A stretch of 64,000 bases of DNA, taken from assembly GCF_009696685.2 (NCBI RefSeq), contig NZ_CP102355.1, positions 2,157,501 through 2,221,500 of the forward strand, given 5' to 3'. Position numbers and translations under genes: made by a program. This DNA is from Paracoccus sp. SMMA_5_TC. GTDB taxonomy: Bacteria > Pseudomonadota > Alphaproteobacteria > Rhodobacterales > Rhodobacteraceae. How positions within the stretch are numbered: the first letter of the stretch is position 1; each line of letters opens with the position of its first letter. The notes beneath the pieces were generated by a model. It did no database searches. It saw only the letters and a list, made by a program, of their open reading frames with translations, and had not been told where the DNA came from. This document shows, piece by piece, positions 57,156 through 64,000 of this stretch.

Positions 57156-59159
57156 CTAGCGCCGCCAAAGCCAGGCGTGGGTGCTGAACAAACCCTGCAA
57201 TTTGGCGAGGATACGCAAGACGCGCCCCCCGGCTTCATGCGGGTGATCTTCGCATAGACGGTCCACCACGACCTCGACAGGGCAGGGCAGGTCGCTGACC
57301 GGGTCGTGATAGCGGGGATAGGCGATCAATGCGGCGTGGATCAGCCGAAGCATGTCGGCACCTGCCTGACGGCGCGATGGCACCGGACCAAGGTCGTTGG
57401 TCAGCCCCAACCCGGCATAGAAGGGCGCGCCAACAGTGGTCACGGGCAGACCGCGCAGCAATGCCTCGAACCCTGTGGTCGAGGTGATGGTCCAGACCTC
57501 GTCCACCGCTGCCAGCAGTCGATCCATATCGGCATCGGTCACCACGACATCGGCAACGCCGCGCAGCTCGTCTGCGGAAATTGCGCCCGGCCGCAGGCCG
57601 GCTTGAACGTCGGGGTGCGGTTTATAGATCACGACGGATTGCGGTCGATGGGCCCGAACAAGCTGCAACAAGGAAAGATTGTCCCTTATCGCTCCGCCCC
57701 CCAGCCGGACCGAAGCGTCATCCTGCACCTGACCAGGCACCAGGATGCGATGACCTGTCGGCAGGGCGGGCAGCGGACCGCCCAGATTGTATTTGGTCAG
57801 CCTTGCCGACAGCAGACGTTCGTGCAGTGCTTGCGCCCGACGCTTTTGCTGCGGTGTCAGGGGCGTTGCCATCAGACGTTCAAGGCGGCTTTCGCGACCA
57901 GGATCGTAATAGATGCCAAGATCGTCTGCGACCAGCGACAGGGGTGGAACAAGCGCCGCGCCCAGCCCCCGGGACCGCAGGAAGCCATCCTCGATGCGCA
58001 AGGCGTTGGGGCAGGCGCTGGCCTTGCCAGCCCAGGCCAGGGTAATGTCCGGACCCGGGCGCGCGCAAAAGCGCACGCCCCGGCCATTACCGAAAAAGCG
58101 GGCGATAAGCGGGCGCTTCCATAGCCGGATGCCATAGGCGCGGTGTCCGTTTCGGTCCTGGCGCCAGGCGCGGGCTTCGGCTTCAAGTTGGGAAAGGACG
58201 GTTTCAAAATCGGTCAGCCGGTCGCGGCAAGGATCATACCAGGTCGGCGCAAGCAGGTGGCTTGCAGCAAACAGCGCCTCGACCGTGGCGGGCTGGCGGT
58301 CCGGCACGGGTTGCTCGTCCTGGGTCAACCCCCGTCCGGCGTAAAAGGGTTTGCCGAAAATGCGCGGCCGGTGACCGGCCAGGACGGCCTCGTATCCCAA
58401 CAGGGACGACATTGCGTAAACCTGGCGGGCGCCAGCCAGCAGGCGCCAGGGCGATACCGGCGTGTCGCATATCGCCTCGCCCGGGCGCAGATCGGCAGTC
58501 AGGAAATGACCGGGCCGCAGACCGCTGGCGGTTTCCGGATGGGTGCGGACGATCAGCGGCAGATCAGGATTTTCGGCACGCGCCCGGTCCAGCATTCGCA
58601 GGAAATCGTGCCGGTCCGCCCCCATCAGCGATGCGTCGCCTCGGGTCTGGTCGATCACCAGCACGTAGCCCGGCGGCGGCGCATTTTCCTCGGGCAGGTG
58701 GATATTGTATTTCGACACATCCGCCGCGATCAGCCGATCGATGCAATCGCGCGCTCGTGCAAGGGTTTCGGCATCCATGTCGCGCGACAGACAGGCGTCG
58801 ATCACCGAGGGACGCGACGGGTCAAAGTGAATCCCGTGCGGATCGATCATCAAACCGATCGGCCCCCGTCGCGCGACCCGGCCCCTTGCCCGGCCAGGCA
58901 GGACCGAACGCAGGAATGCGTCCTCGACATGCACAAGCCGTGCGCGGCGTGCCTTGGCCAGTGCCCGCCCGCGCCATGCTGTCGGGCTGTTTCCCCAGAC
59001 ACCGACATGATCGTCCGGCCCGGGCAGGCCAAGACGCACCGACCAGCCCGCAAGAGCCAGGATGCGACGCAAGCGCGGTGCGGTAAGAAAGCCGCCGTTG
59101 CAGACGAAAAGCCGCCGGGCAAGGGGTTGCCCGGCGGCCTGGGTTTCAGACAGGTGCAT
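57156..59159 (-). CDS. kpsC: Capsular polysaccharide biosynthesis protein KpsC (two-domain Kdo transferase)
   Basis: A 667-residue protein with two related glycosyltransferase halves. Each half carries the same landmarks: HVEDAFLRSVLPG then IGLMIDPHGIHFDPSRPS in the first, RIEDGFLRSRGLGAALVPPLSLVADDLGIYYDPGRES in the second. ADVSKYNIH and ARLTKYNLGG are a matching pair too. KpsC proteins build the poly-Kdo linker that attaches group 2 capsules to their lipid. No signal peptide is visible, as expected for a cytoplasmic membrane-associated enzyme. It follows the export lipoprotein gene with a 9-base gap. Confidence 0.93.
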   Translation of the reverse strand: MHLSETQAAGQPLARRLFVCNGGFLTAPRLRRILALAGWSVRLGLPGPDDHVGVWGNSPTAWRGRALAKARRARLVHVEDAFLRSVLPGRARGRVARRGPIGLMIDPHGIHFDPSRPSVIDACLSRDMDAETLARARDCIDRLIAADVSKYNIHLPEENAPPPGYVLVIDQTRGDASLMGADRHDFLRMLDRARAENPDLPLIVRTHPETASGLRPGHFLTADLRPGEAICDTPVSPWRLLAGARQVYAMSSLLGYEAVLAGHRPRIFGKPFYAGRGLTQDEQPVPDRQPATVEALFAASHLLAPTWYDPCRDRLTDFETVLSQLEAEARAWRQDRNGHRAYGIRLWKRPLIARFFGNGRGVRFCARPGPDITLAWAGKASACPNALRIEDGFLRSRGLGAALVPPLSLVADDLGIYYDPGRESRLERLMATPLTPQQKRRAQALHERLLSARLTKYNLGGPLPALPTGHRILVPGQVQDDASVRLGGGAIRDNLSLLQLVRAHRPQSVVIYKPHPDVQAGLRPGAISADELRGVADVVVTDADMDRLLAAVDEVWTITSTTGFEALLRGLPVTTVGAPFYAGLGLTNDLGPVPSRRQAGADMLRLIHAALIAYPRYHDPVSDLPCPVEVVVDRLCEDHPHEAGGRVLRILAKLQGLFSTHAWLWRR

Positions 59160-59168
59160 CCCGCAGCC

Positions 59169-60365
59169 TTAGTCCAGCGAGCTGCTTGCCGTGCCCACCT
59201 GGGTGACGGGGGTCAGGATCGAATTCAGCGTCTTGCTCCACTGCACGAAGGGGGCTTCGGTGACATAGACGGTATCACCGTCGCGGATGACGAAATCACG
59301 CGCCAGGAACAGACCATCGGGTTTGGTCAGGTCCAGGACATAGGCCACCCGTTGATCGCCATAGATGTCAGACCGACCCAGCACTGCCCGAGCCACGGAT
59401 TGCGGTTCGTTCCGCAGCACGAAAACGCCCTTGGGGTCGGCCAGGGTGGTGCTGAGCCCGCCGACCATGGCAACCGCTTCGATCGCATTGACCTGTTCGT
59501 TGCCCAGCGGCACCTTGGTCTGGCCCCCCAAGGCGCCCAGGGCGGTGAAGCTGCGCTGATCCTCTTCGACCAGGATCACATCGCCTGGGCGCAAGGCAAT
59601 ATCGTTGCGCGAGTTGGAATACAGGTCGCGCAGCCAGACCTTGCCACTGGCATTTCCGCGCTTGACGGTGACCACCGCAACTTCGGGTTCGACGCTGACG
59701 CCGCCCGCCTTGGACAGCATCGATGACAACGTGCGGGTCGGGCGCTCGATCGGATAGACGCCCTGGGCGTTGACCTTGCCCATGACCGACACGGTGGCGC
59801 CATCGCCGGCAACGCGGGTCACCATGACTTGCGGATCCGGGGTCTGGGTTTCCAGTTTCTGGGTGATGATGCGGCGCAGTTCGTCGGGGCTGTTGCCGGC
59901 GGCACGGATGCGCCCGGCATAAGGCACGAAGATATAACCCTGGCTGTCGACTTGCAGCTGCTGCAACTGGGTCGAACTGGAACCCATCGAGGCCAGCAGG
60001 CCGTCATCGACGTTTTCCCAGATCGACAGGCCCAGCACATCGCCGGGCCGGATCACGTCGGCCCCCACGGTTCCGGCCGAGCGGAAATCGGCGCTGAAGC
60101 CATAGGCAGGTGAATAGTTGGCAGCCCGGTTCACGCGATCGTCCACATGAACGATATGCGAACTGCCACCCTTGGCGACCGAGCCGGCGAGAATCTCGCC
60201 CTTGGTGGGGCCCGACCTCGGAAGCCCGCAGGCCGCTACCAGCAGCATGGCACCCAGCAGGCTCATCCGTCCAAGACGCGCACCAAGAGCCCGCTTGCCA
60301 CGGCAAGACCGTGTCGGAAGGACGTGCGACAAATTCAGTTCGATCAAATTCAAGCTCCTGTCCAC
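59169..60365 (-). CDS. Polysaccharide export outer-membrane lipoprotein (Wza/KpsD family)
   Basis: A polysaccharide export protein. A lipobox LLVAAC near residue 47 predicts lipid attachment at the Cys of AACGLPRSG. The mature part has the Poly_export domain (RPGDVLGLSIWENVD ... LQVDSQGYIFVPYAGRIRAAGNSPDELRRIITQKL) and SLBB-type repeats (VSVMGKVNAQGVYPIERPTRTLSSMLSKAGG and related). The start is uncertain: GTG 60365 is the longest reading, a TTG 21 bases in has AGGAG upstream, and ATG 60266 would give the shortest lipoprotein signal. It forms the outer-membrane channel for the kpsC/kpsS capsule. Confidence 0.88.
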   Translation of the reverse strand: MDRSLNLIELNLSHVLPTRSCRGKRALGARLGRMSLLGAMLLVAACGLPRSGPTKGEILAGSVAKGGSSHIVHVDDRVNRAANYSPAYGFSADFRSAGTVGADVIRPGDVLGLSIWENVDDGLLASMGSSSTQLQQLQVDSQGYIFVPYAGRIRAAGNSPDELRRIITQKLETQTPDPQVMVTRVAGDGATVSVMGKVNAQGVYPIERPTRTLSSMLSKAGGVSVEPEVAVVTVKRGNASGKVWLRDLYSNSRNDIALRPGDVILVEEDQRSFTALGALGGQTKVPLGNEQVNAIEAVAMVGGLSTTLADPKGVFVLRNEPQSVARAVLGRSDIYGDQRVAYVLDLTKPDGLFLARDFVIRDGDTVYVTEAPFVQWSKTLNSILTPVTQVGTASSSLD

Positions 60366-60446
60366 TCCTCCGCGATTCCTGAACCGCGGCTTATTTGCTC
60401 GCCACGTTAGCGTAGCACTGATTGCATTGCCATATTTTGTGCCGTG

Positions 60447-61832
60447 CTAATGATCTTTGTCGACCATCTGTTGCCGATGCTTGCCACGTCCGGCAAACAG
60501 CGCCTGATAGGGATCTTCGGGCGCAAGCATCATGTCCACCACGATACGCAAGGCATGCGCGCGCGAGCGGCGTGCATAGAACCCACCCGGAACCTGACTG
60601 CTTTCCAGAAGGAAATCGCGATAGCGTCGATAGGCTGCACCCTGCGGAGGCCGCGGGTCGCGCAGGAAATCGGCCAGGGTCTGATCGGAAACCAGGTCCG
60701 GCTTGGAAAATACGGCGCGCCCCATGGCCTTGACCGGCAGCCCGCGCCACAACGCCTGTTGCGCCGCGGTCGAGTTGACGGTGACCGCAGCGCGCGCCTC
60801 GTTCAGCAGCTGAGCCAGCTTGCCGCCGCGCACGAAATGCACCCGATCCTCGATCGCCAGCGAGCGCGCCTTGTCGCGGATCGCACGCCGAATGTCGCCA
60901 CGCCCATCCTCGAGCGGATGGGCCTTGAATACCAGCCGATAGTGCGCCGGGGCGGCGCGCGCGAATTCGGTCAGCACCTCATCGGTGAAATCCGCCATGC
61001 GCGCATAAGGGGAATGCGCGACAAAGTTGGAATCGTGCTCAAGCTGCATCAGCACCAGGATATAGGGAAAGCCGCCACGACTTATCCGCCGCGCCTCGCG
61101 CCGCTGAGCAAGCGCATCGAACGGTGTCAGCAGCAACCGGCGCAGATGCAGCCTGAATTCCTGCAACACACCGATTTCGCGATGGGTCCGATATCCCGGA
61201 TAGCGCCCATTGGCCGCGAGGATCATGAAATGGTAAAGGGCGCCGTAGAACTTGTGCTGGCGCATGTCCCCCCAGCGCGCCGGAGGGCGCGTGACTTCGG
61301 AACCGCGCAGATGCAAGGCCTGGCGCATGGCGCGCAGGGGAATGTGCATCAGCGCCGAATTTCCGTTGGAGCCACCGCGTTCATAGGTGATCCAGAAGGG
61401 GCGCAGATAACCTTCCTCGAATACATGCAGCACCAGCTCGTGATCCTGGGCGGCCTGGCGCGCGGCGGCATGGATCGGTCGCACGTCGCCGTAAAGCACG
61501 ATATCGGTCACACCCTTTTCGCGGATGATCCGGTCCAGATGCGCGGGCCAATCCTGCGGCTGGCCACTGTGGCGGATGAAGCGTGGCTTGTCGGACCAGA
61601 AGAACTCGTCCCCCGCGTTGAATCCTACGCGCCAGACCTGGGCGCCCGCATCGCGAAGCAGCGCACCCACGCGATCGAAGAACGGCCCATGCGGCCCTTG
61701 CAGCATCAGGAAAACCCGGCGCGAGGCTGGCATGGCGGCAATGGCCGACACGGGCGTCAGATGTGCGCCGGCGCCGCTTTTCGCGCGCGCTGTCAGGATA
61801 GGGCTGGCCTGGGGTTCCGGCAAGGTGGACAT
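60447..61832 (-). CDS. kpsS: Capsular polysaccharide export protein KpsS (Kdo transferase)
   Basis: A 461-residue protein of the KpsS/LipB family, which starts the poly-Kdo linker on the lipid carrier. Landmarks are RRVFLMLQGPHGPFFDRVG near the start, DIVLYGDVRPIHAAARQAA, LHVFEEGYLRPFWITYERGGSNGNS, LVLMQLEHDSNFVAHSPY and KAHPLEDGRGD. ATG 61832 is preferred to the TTG four codons earlier, though neither has a strong ribosome site. It is the first gene of the minus-strand capsule unit and diverges from ribE. Confidence 0.9.
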   Translation of the reverse strand: MSTLPEPQASPILTARAKSGAGAHLTPVSAIAAMPASRRVFLMLQGPHGPFFDRVGALLRDAGAQVWRVGFNAGDEFFWSDKPRFIRHSGQPQDWPAHLDRIIREKGVTDIVLYGDVRPIHAAARQAAQDHELVLHVFEEGYLRPFWITYERGGSNGNSALMHIPLRAMRQALHLRGSEVTRPPARWGDMRQHKFYGALYHFMILAANGRYPGYRTHREIGVLQEFRLHLRRLLLTPFDALAQRREARRISRGGFPYILVLMQLEHDSNFVAHSPYARMADFTDEVLTEFARAAPAHYRLVFKAHPLEDGRGDIRRAIRDKARSLAIEDRVHFVRGGKLAQLLNEARAAVTVNSTAAQQALWRGLPVKAMGRAVFSKPDLVSDQTLADFLRDPRPPQGAAYRRYRDFLLESSQVPGGFYARRSRAHALRIVVDMMLAPEDPYQALFAGRGKHRQQMVDKDH

Positions 61833-62011
61833 CGGCAACTGCAAACTGGATAAACGGGGAACCGCCCCCGATTCTGATTGCCTCAGATGATGCCTGCTGT
61901 CACGCGGTTTTGCATATCTGTCTTAATGGATCGGTTTGCCCGTCTCTGCCTTGCTTGAAGATTCTGCGACAACGTTCTAGGTGTCGCACAGGAAGGCTTC
62001 AGGGGACGTTC

Positions 62012-62605
62012 ATGTTTACCGGCATCATCACGGATATCGGAATTGTTTCCCAGGTCGAGATGCGCGGCGACATGCGGGCGCGCATCAGCTGCAATTATGA
62101 CATGTCCGGGGTGGATCTGGGCGCGTCCATCGCCTGCGACGGGGTATGTCTCACGGTCGTGGACAAGGGCGCGGACTGGTTCGATGTCGATATTTCGGCC
62201 GAAACCCTGTCCAGGACCAATATCGGCGCCAATGGCTGGGCCGGCGGCAGGCGGCTGAACCTCGAACGCGCGCTGCGCGTGGGCGACGAACTGGGGGGGC
62301 ACATCGTTTCGGGCCATGTGGATGGCGTCGCCCGCATAGAGGCCATGCAGGACGAAGGCGACAGCACCCGGATGACCTTTTCGGCGCCGCCCGCGCTGGC
62401 GCGGTTCATCGCCACGAAAGGTTCGGTCGCGCTGAACGGTACATCGTTGACGGTGAACGAGGTGGACGGCAACCGTTTCGGGGTCAACATCATCCCGCAC
62501 ACCCAGGCAGTTACCACCTGGGGCGAGGCCAGGGTGGGCGATCTGGTCAATCTGGAAATCGACACCTTGGCGCGTTATGTGGCGCGCCTGGCCGAGACGG
62601 GCTAA
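62012..62605 (+). CDS. ribE: Riboflavin synthase, alpha subunit
   Basis: A 197-residue enzyme that dismutates two lumazine molecules to riboflavin. Its two tandem halves each show the family pattern: MFTGIITDIGIV ... SIACDGVCLTVVDK and HIVSGHVDGVARI ... SVALNGTSLTVNEVDGNRFGVNIIPHTQAVTTW. ATG 62012 gives the canonical MFTGII start. The 180 bases between it and kpsS have no recognisable FMN riboswitch. It is followed by ribBX and ribH on the same strand. Confidence 0.96.
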   Translation: MFTGIITDIGIVSQVEMRGDMRARISCNYDMSGVDLGASIACDGVCLTVVDKGADWFDVDISAETLSRTNIGANGWAGGRRLNLERALRVGDELGGHIVSGHVDGVARIEAMQDEGDSTRMTFSAPPALARFIATKGSVALNGTSLTVNEVDGNRFGVNIIPHTQAVTTWGEARVGDLVNLEIDTLARYVARLAETG

Positions 62606-62686
62606 GGACACGTCCGGGCGGATGGAAGCAATCGGGCGGCATGGCGGGTTGCGCCGCTCGCCACAGGATCACTGCAGGAGATGCAC

Positions 62687-63805
62687 ATGCATTACGACAA
62701 GCCCGGACCCGTTGAGCGCGACTGGTCGCAAGCCATCTCTCCGATCGAAGACATCATCAACGAGGCCCGGAACGGTCGCATGTTCATCCTGGTCGATCAC
62801 GAGGATCGCGAGAACGAAGGCGATCTGGTGATACCGGCCCAGATGGCCACGCCCGAGGCGATCAACTTCATGGCCACGCATGGGCGCGGGCTGATCTGCC
62901 TGTCGCTGCCCGGTTCGCGGATCGATGCGCTTGGCCTGCCCCTGATGAGCCCGAAGAACTCCAGCCGGCATGAAACCGCGTTCACCATGTCGATCGAGGC
63001 GCGTGAAGGGGTCACGACGGGCATTTCGGCCCATGATCGCGCGCGCACCGTTGCGGTCGCCATCGATCCGACCAAGGGCGCGGCCGATATCGCGACACCG
63101 GGCCATGTGTTTCCGCTGCGCGCGCGCGAAGGGGGCGTGCTGGTGCGCGCCGGACATACGGAAGCGGCCGTCGACATCGCCCGGCTGGCCGGGCTCAACC
63201 CGTCGGGCGTGATCTGCGAGATCATGAACGAGGACGGGACCATGGCGCGCCTGCCCGATCTGGTCAGCTTTGCGCAGAAACATGGGCTCAAGATCGGCAC
63301 CATCAGCGATCTGATCGCCTATCGCCGCCGTCACGACAACCTTATTGCCGAACGCGGACAGCGCGCGGTCAAGTCGATCCATGGCGGCGACTGGATGATG
63401 CGCATCTTTGCCGATGAAACGACGGGGGCCGAACATATTGTCTTGACCAAGGGGGATCTGACGGCGCCGGGGCCGGTGACGGTGCGGATGCATGTGCTGG
63501 ATCCGTTGCATGATGTCCTGGGCATCGGTCGCGCAGAGGCCGGCACATTGGGTGCGGCGATGAACATCATCGCGCAGGAAGGGCGCGGGGTCGTCGTCCT
63601 GTTCCGCGACCTCGAGCCGCGACTGCCGCGTCAGGACGAGGTGTCGTCGCATGTTTTGCGGCAATATGGACTGGGTGCACAGATCTTGTCGGCGCTGGGA
63701 CTTTCCGAATTGATCCTGCTGACCAATTCCGCACCTGTAAGGGTCGTCGGACTTGACGCCTACGGTCTTTCGATCCATTCCACCCGCTCGATTCCCAAGG
63801 AATAA
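62687..63805 (+). CDS. ribB: 3,4-dihydroxy-2-butanone 4-phosphate synthase with degenerate GTP cyclohydrolase II-like domain (RibBX type)
   Basis: A 372-residue fusion. The N-terminal 205 residues are a complete RibB: FILVDHEDRENEGDLVIPAQMATPEAINFMATHGRGLICL, SRHETAFTMSIEAREGVTTGISAHDRA, HVFPLRAREGGVLVRAGHTEAAVD. The C-terminal part aligns in outline with GTP cyclohydrolase II (VTVRMHVLDPLHDVLGIG ... LGLSELILLTNSAPVRVVGLDAYGLSI) but lacks the zinc-binding Cys triad of RibA. It should therefore make dihydroxybutanone phosphate only. This matches the RibBX variants described in Proteobacteria. ATG 62687 is preferred because AGGAG lies six bases upstream; ATG 62681 abuts it. Confidence 0.93.
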   Translation: MHYDKPGPVERDWSQAISPIEDIINEARNGRMFILVDHEDRENEGDLVIPAQMATPEAINFMATHGRGLICLSLPGSRIDALGLPLMSPKNSSRHETAFTMSIEAREGVTTGISAHDRARTVAVAIDPTKGAADIATPGHVFPLRAREGGVLVRAGHTEAAVDIARLAGLNPSGVICEIMNEDGTMARLPDLVSFAQKHGLKIGTISDLIAYRRRHDNLIAERGQRAVKSIHGGDWMMRIFADETTGAEHIVLTKGDLTAPGPVTVRMHVLDPLHDVLGIGRAEAGTLGAAMNIIAQEGRGVVVLFRDLEPRLPRQDEVSSHVLRQYGLGAQILSALGLSELILLTNSAPVRVVGLDAYGLSIHSTRSIPKE

Positions 63806-63809
63806 GCTC

Positions 63810-64000
63810 GTGGCCGCCAGCATAGAACATTATCAGCTTCCCCTGCCGCAGATCGAGGGCGCGCGCCTGTTGATCGTGGTCGCACCTTATTATCGCCAGA
63901 TCGCCGACGGGCTGATCGCGGGTGCGCGCGATGTCGCCGCCCGCGCCGGGGCCAGCGTCGATCTGGTCGAGGTGCCGGGGGCGCTGGAAGTTCCCACGGC
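63810..64000 (+). CDS. ribH: 6,7-dimethyl-8-ribityllumazine synthase (N-terminal part)
   Basis: The frame from GTG 63810 encodes AASIEHYQLPLPQIEGARLLIVVAPYYRQIADGLIAGARDV, then SVDLVEVPGALEVPTA, the opening of lumazine synthase with its VPGALEVP substrate-binding segment. It leaves the window at base 64000, so only 63 codons are visible. AAGGA lies upstream and the gap to ribBX is four bases. Confidence 0.9.
   Translation, partial: MAASIEHYQLPLPQIEGARLLIVVAPYYRQIADGLIAGARDVAARAGASVDLVEVPGALEVPT

Noticed and set aside
61845..62011. Possible FMN riboswitch before ribE
   Set aside because: The conserved FMN aptamer strings are not present in this interval.

Overview
This window looks like chromosome of an alphaproteobacterium of the Rhodobacterales, most likely Paracoccus or a close relative. 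The evidence is the high G+C content, a membrane-anchored cytochrome c-552 of the type known from Paracoccus, a class I lysyl-tRNA synthetase, an OpgG-OpgH-OpgC glucan cluster, and an nrdR-ribD ... ribE-ribBX-ribH riboflavin block. The genus is an inference from gene content, not from an rRNA.

Layout. 1-3.4 kb: 5' part of a periplasmic CpdB-type nucleotidase running off the left edge, a small SRPBCC protein, prephenate dehydratase, cytochrome c-552. 3.5-10.5 kb: yejABEF peptide/microcin-C-type ABC transporter, translationally coupled to a glycosyltransferase. 10.5-13.1 kb: small secreted protein, DnaJ/TerB protein, GNAT enzyme, tRNA-Arg(UCU), a structured leader RNA resembling the SAM-I riboswitch core, and a DUF2267 protein. 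13.2-17.2 kb: a very G+C-rich accessory block (AraC regulator, SDR, methyltransferase, GFA protein, double-GNAT protein, 5'-truncated cupin gene).

17.5-23.0 kb: a complete type II-C CRISPR-Cas locus, the most notable part of the window. It has a divergent tracrRNA gene with recognisable promoter, anti-repeat and terminator, then cas9-cas1-cas2, then nine identical 36-bp repeats with eight spacers. The array reads on the minus strand, towards the cas genes. It ends at a perfect intrinsic terminator beside cas2 and begins about 60 bp downstream of a tRNA-Ser(UGA) gene on the same strand.

23.1-26.5 kb: a PepSY protein / response regulator / histidine kinase operon divergent from a His/Asp-rich secreted protein. 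26.7-33.5 kb: opgG-opgH-opgC for osmoregulated periplasmic glucans, followed by overlapping nadD and a PBP4-type carboxypeptidase. 33.5-38.6 kb: TerB protein, lysK, a large beta-helix protein behind a perfect CtrA-type box, and a HugZ-like protein. 38.8-43.4 kb: acetate uptake and activation (acsA, DUF485 protein, actP) and a single-domain receiver. 43.4-49.1 kb: oppABCDF-like peptide transporter on the minus strand. 49.2-51.5 kb: cobU-cobT-cobS for the lower-loop end of cobalamin synthesis. 51.6-55.3 kb: TRAP transporter whose permease and binding-protein genes converge on two terminators. 55.5-64.0 kb: nrdR-ribD, then a minus-strand capsule export set (kpsS, a Wza/KpsD-type lipoprotein, kpsC), then ribE-ribBX-ribH (partial at the right edge).

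Most of the window is ordinary core metabolism and transport. The sections that read as accessory are 12.4-23.0 kb, between the two tRNA genes, and the capsule genes placed inside the riboflavin block.
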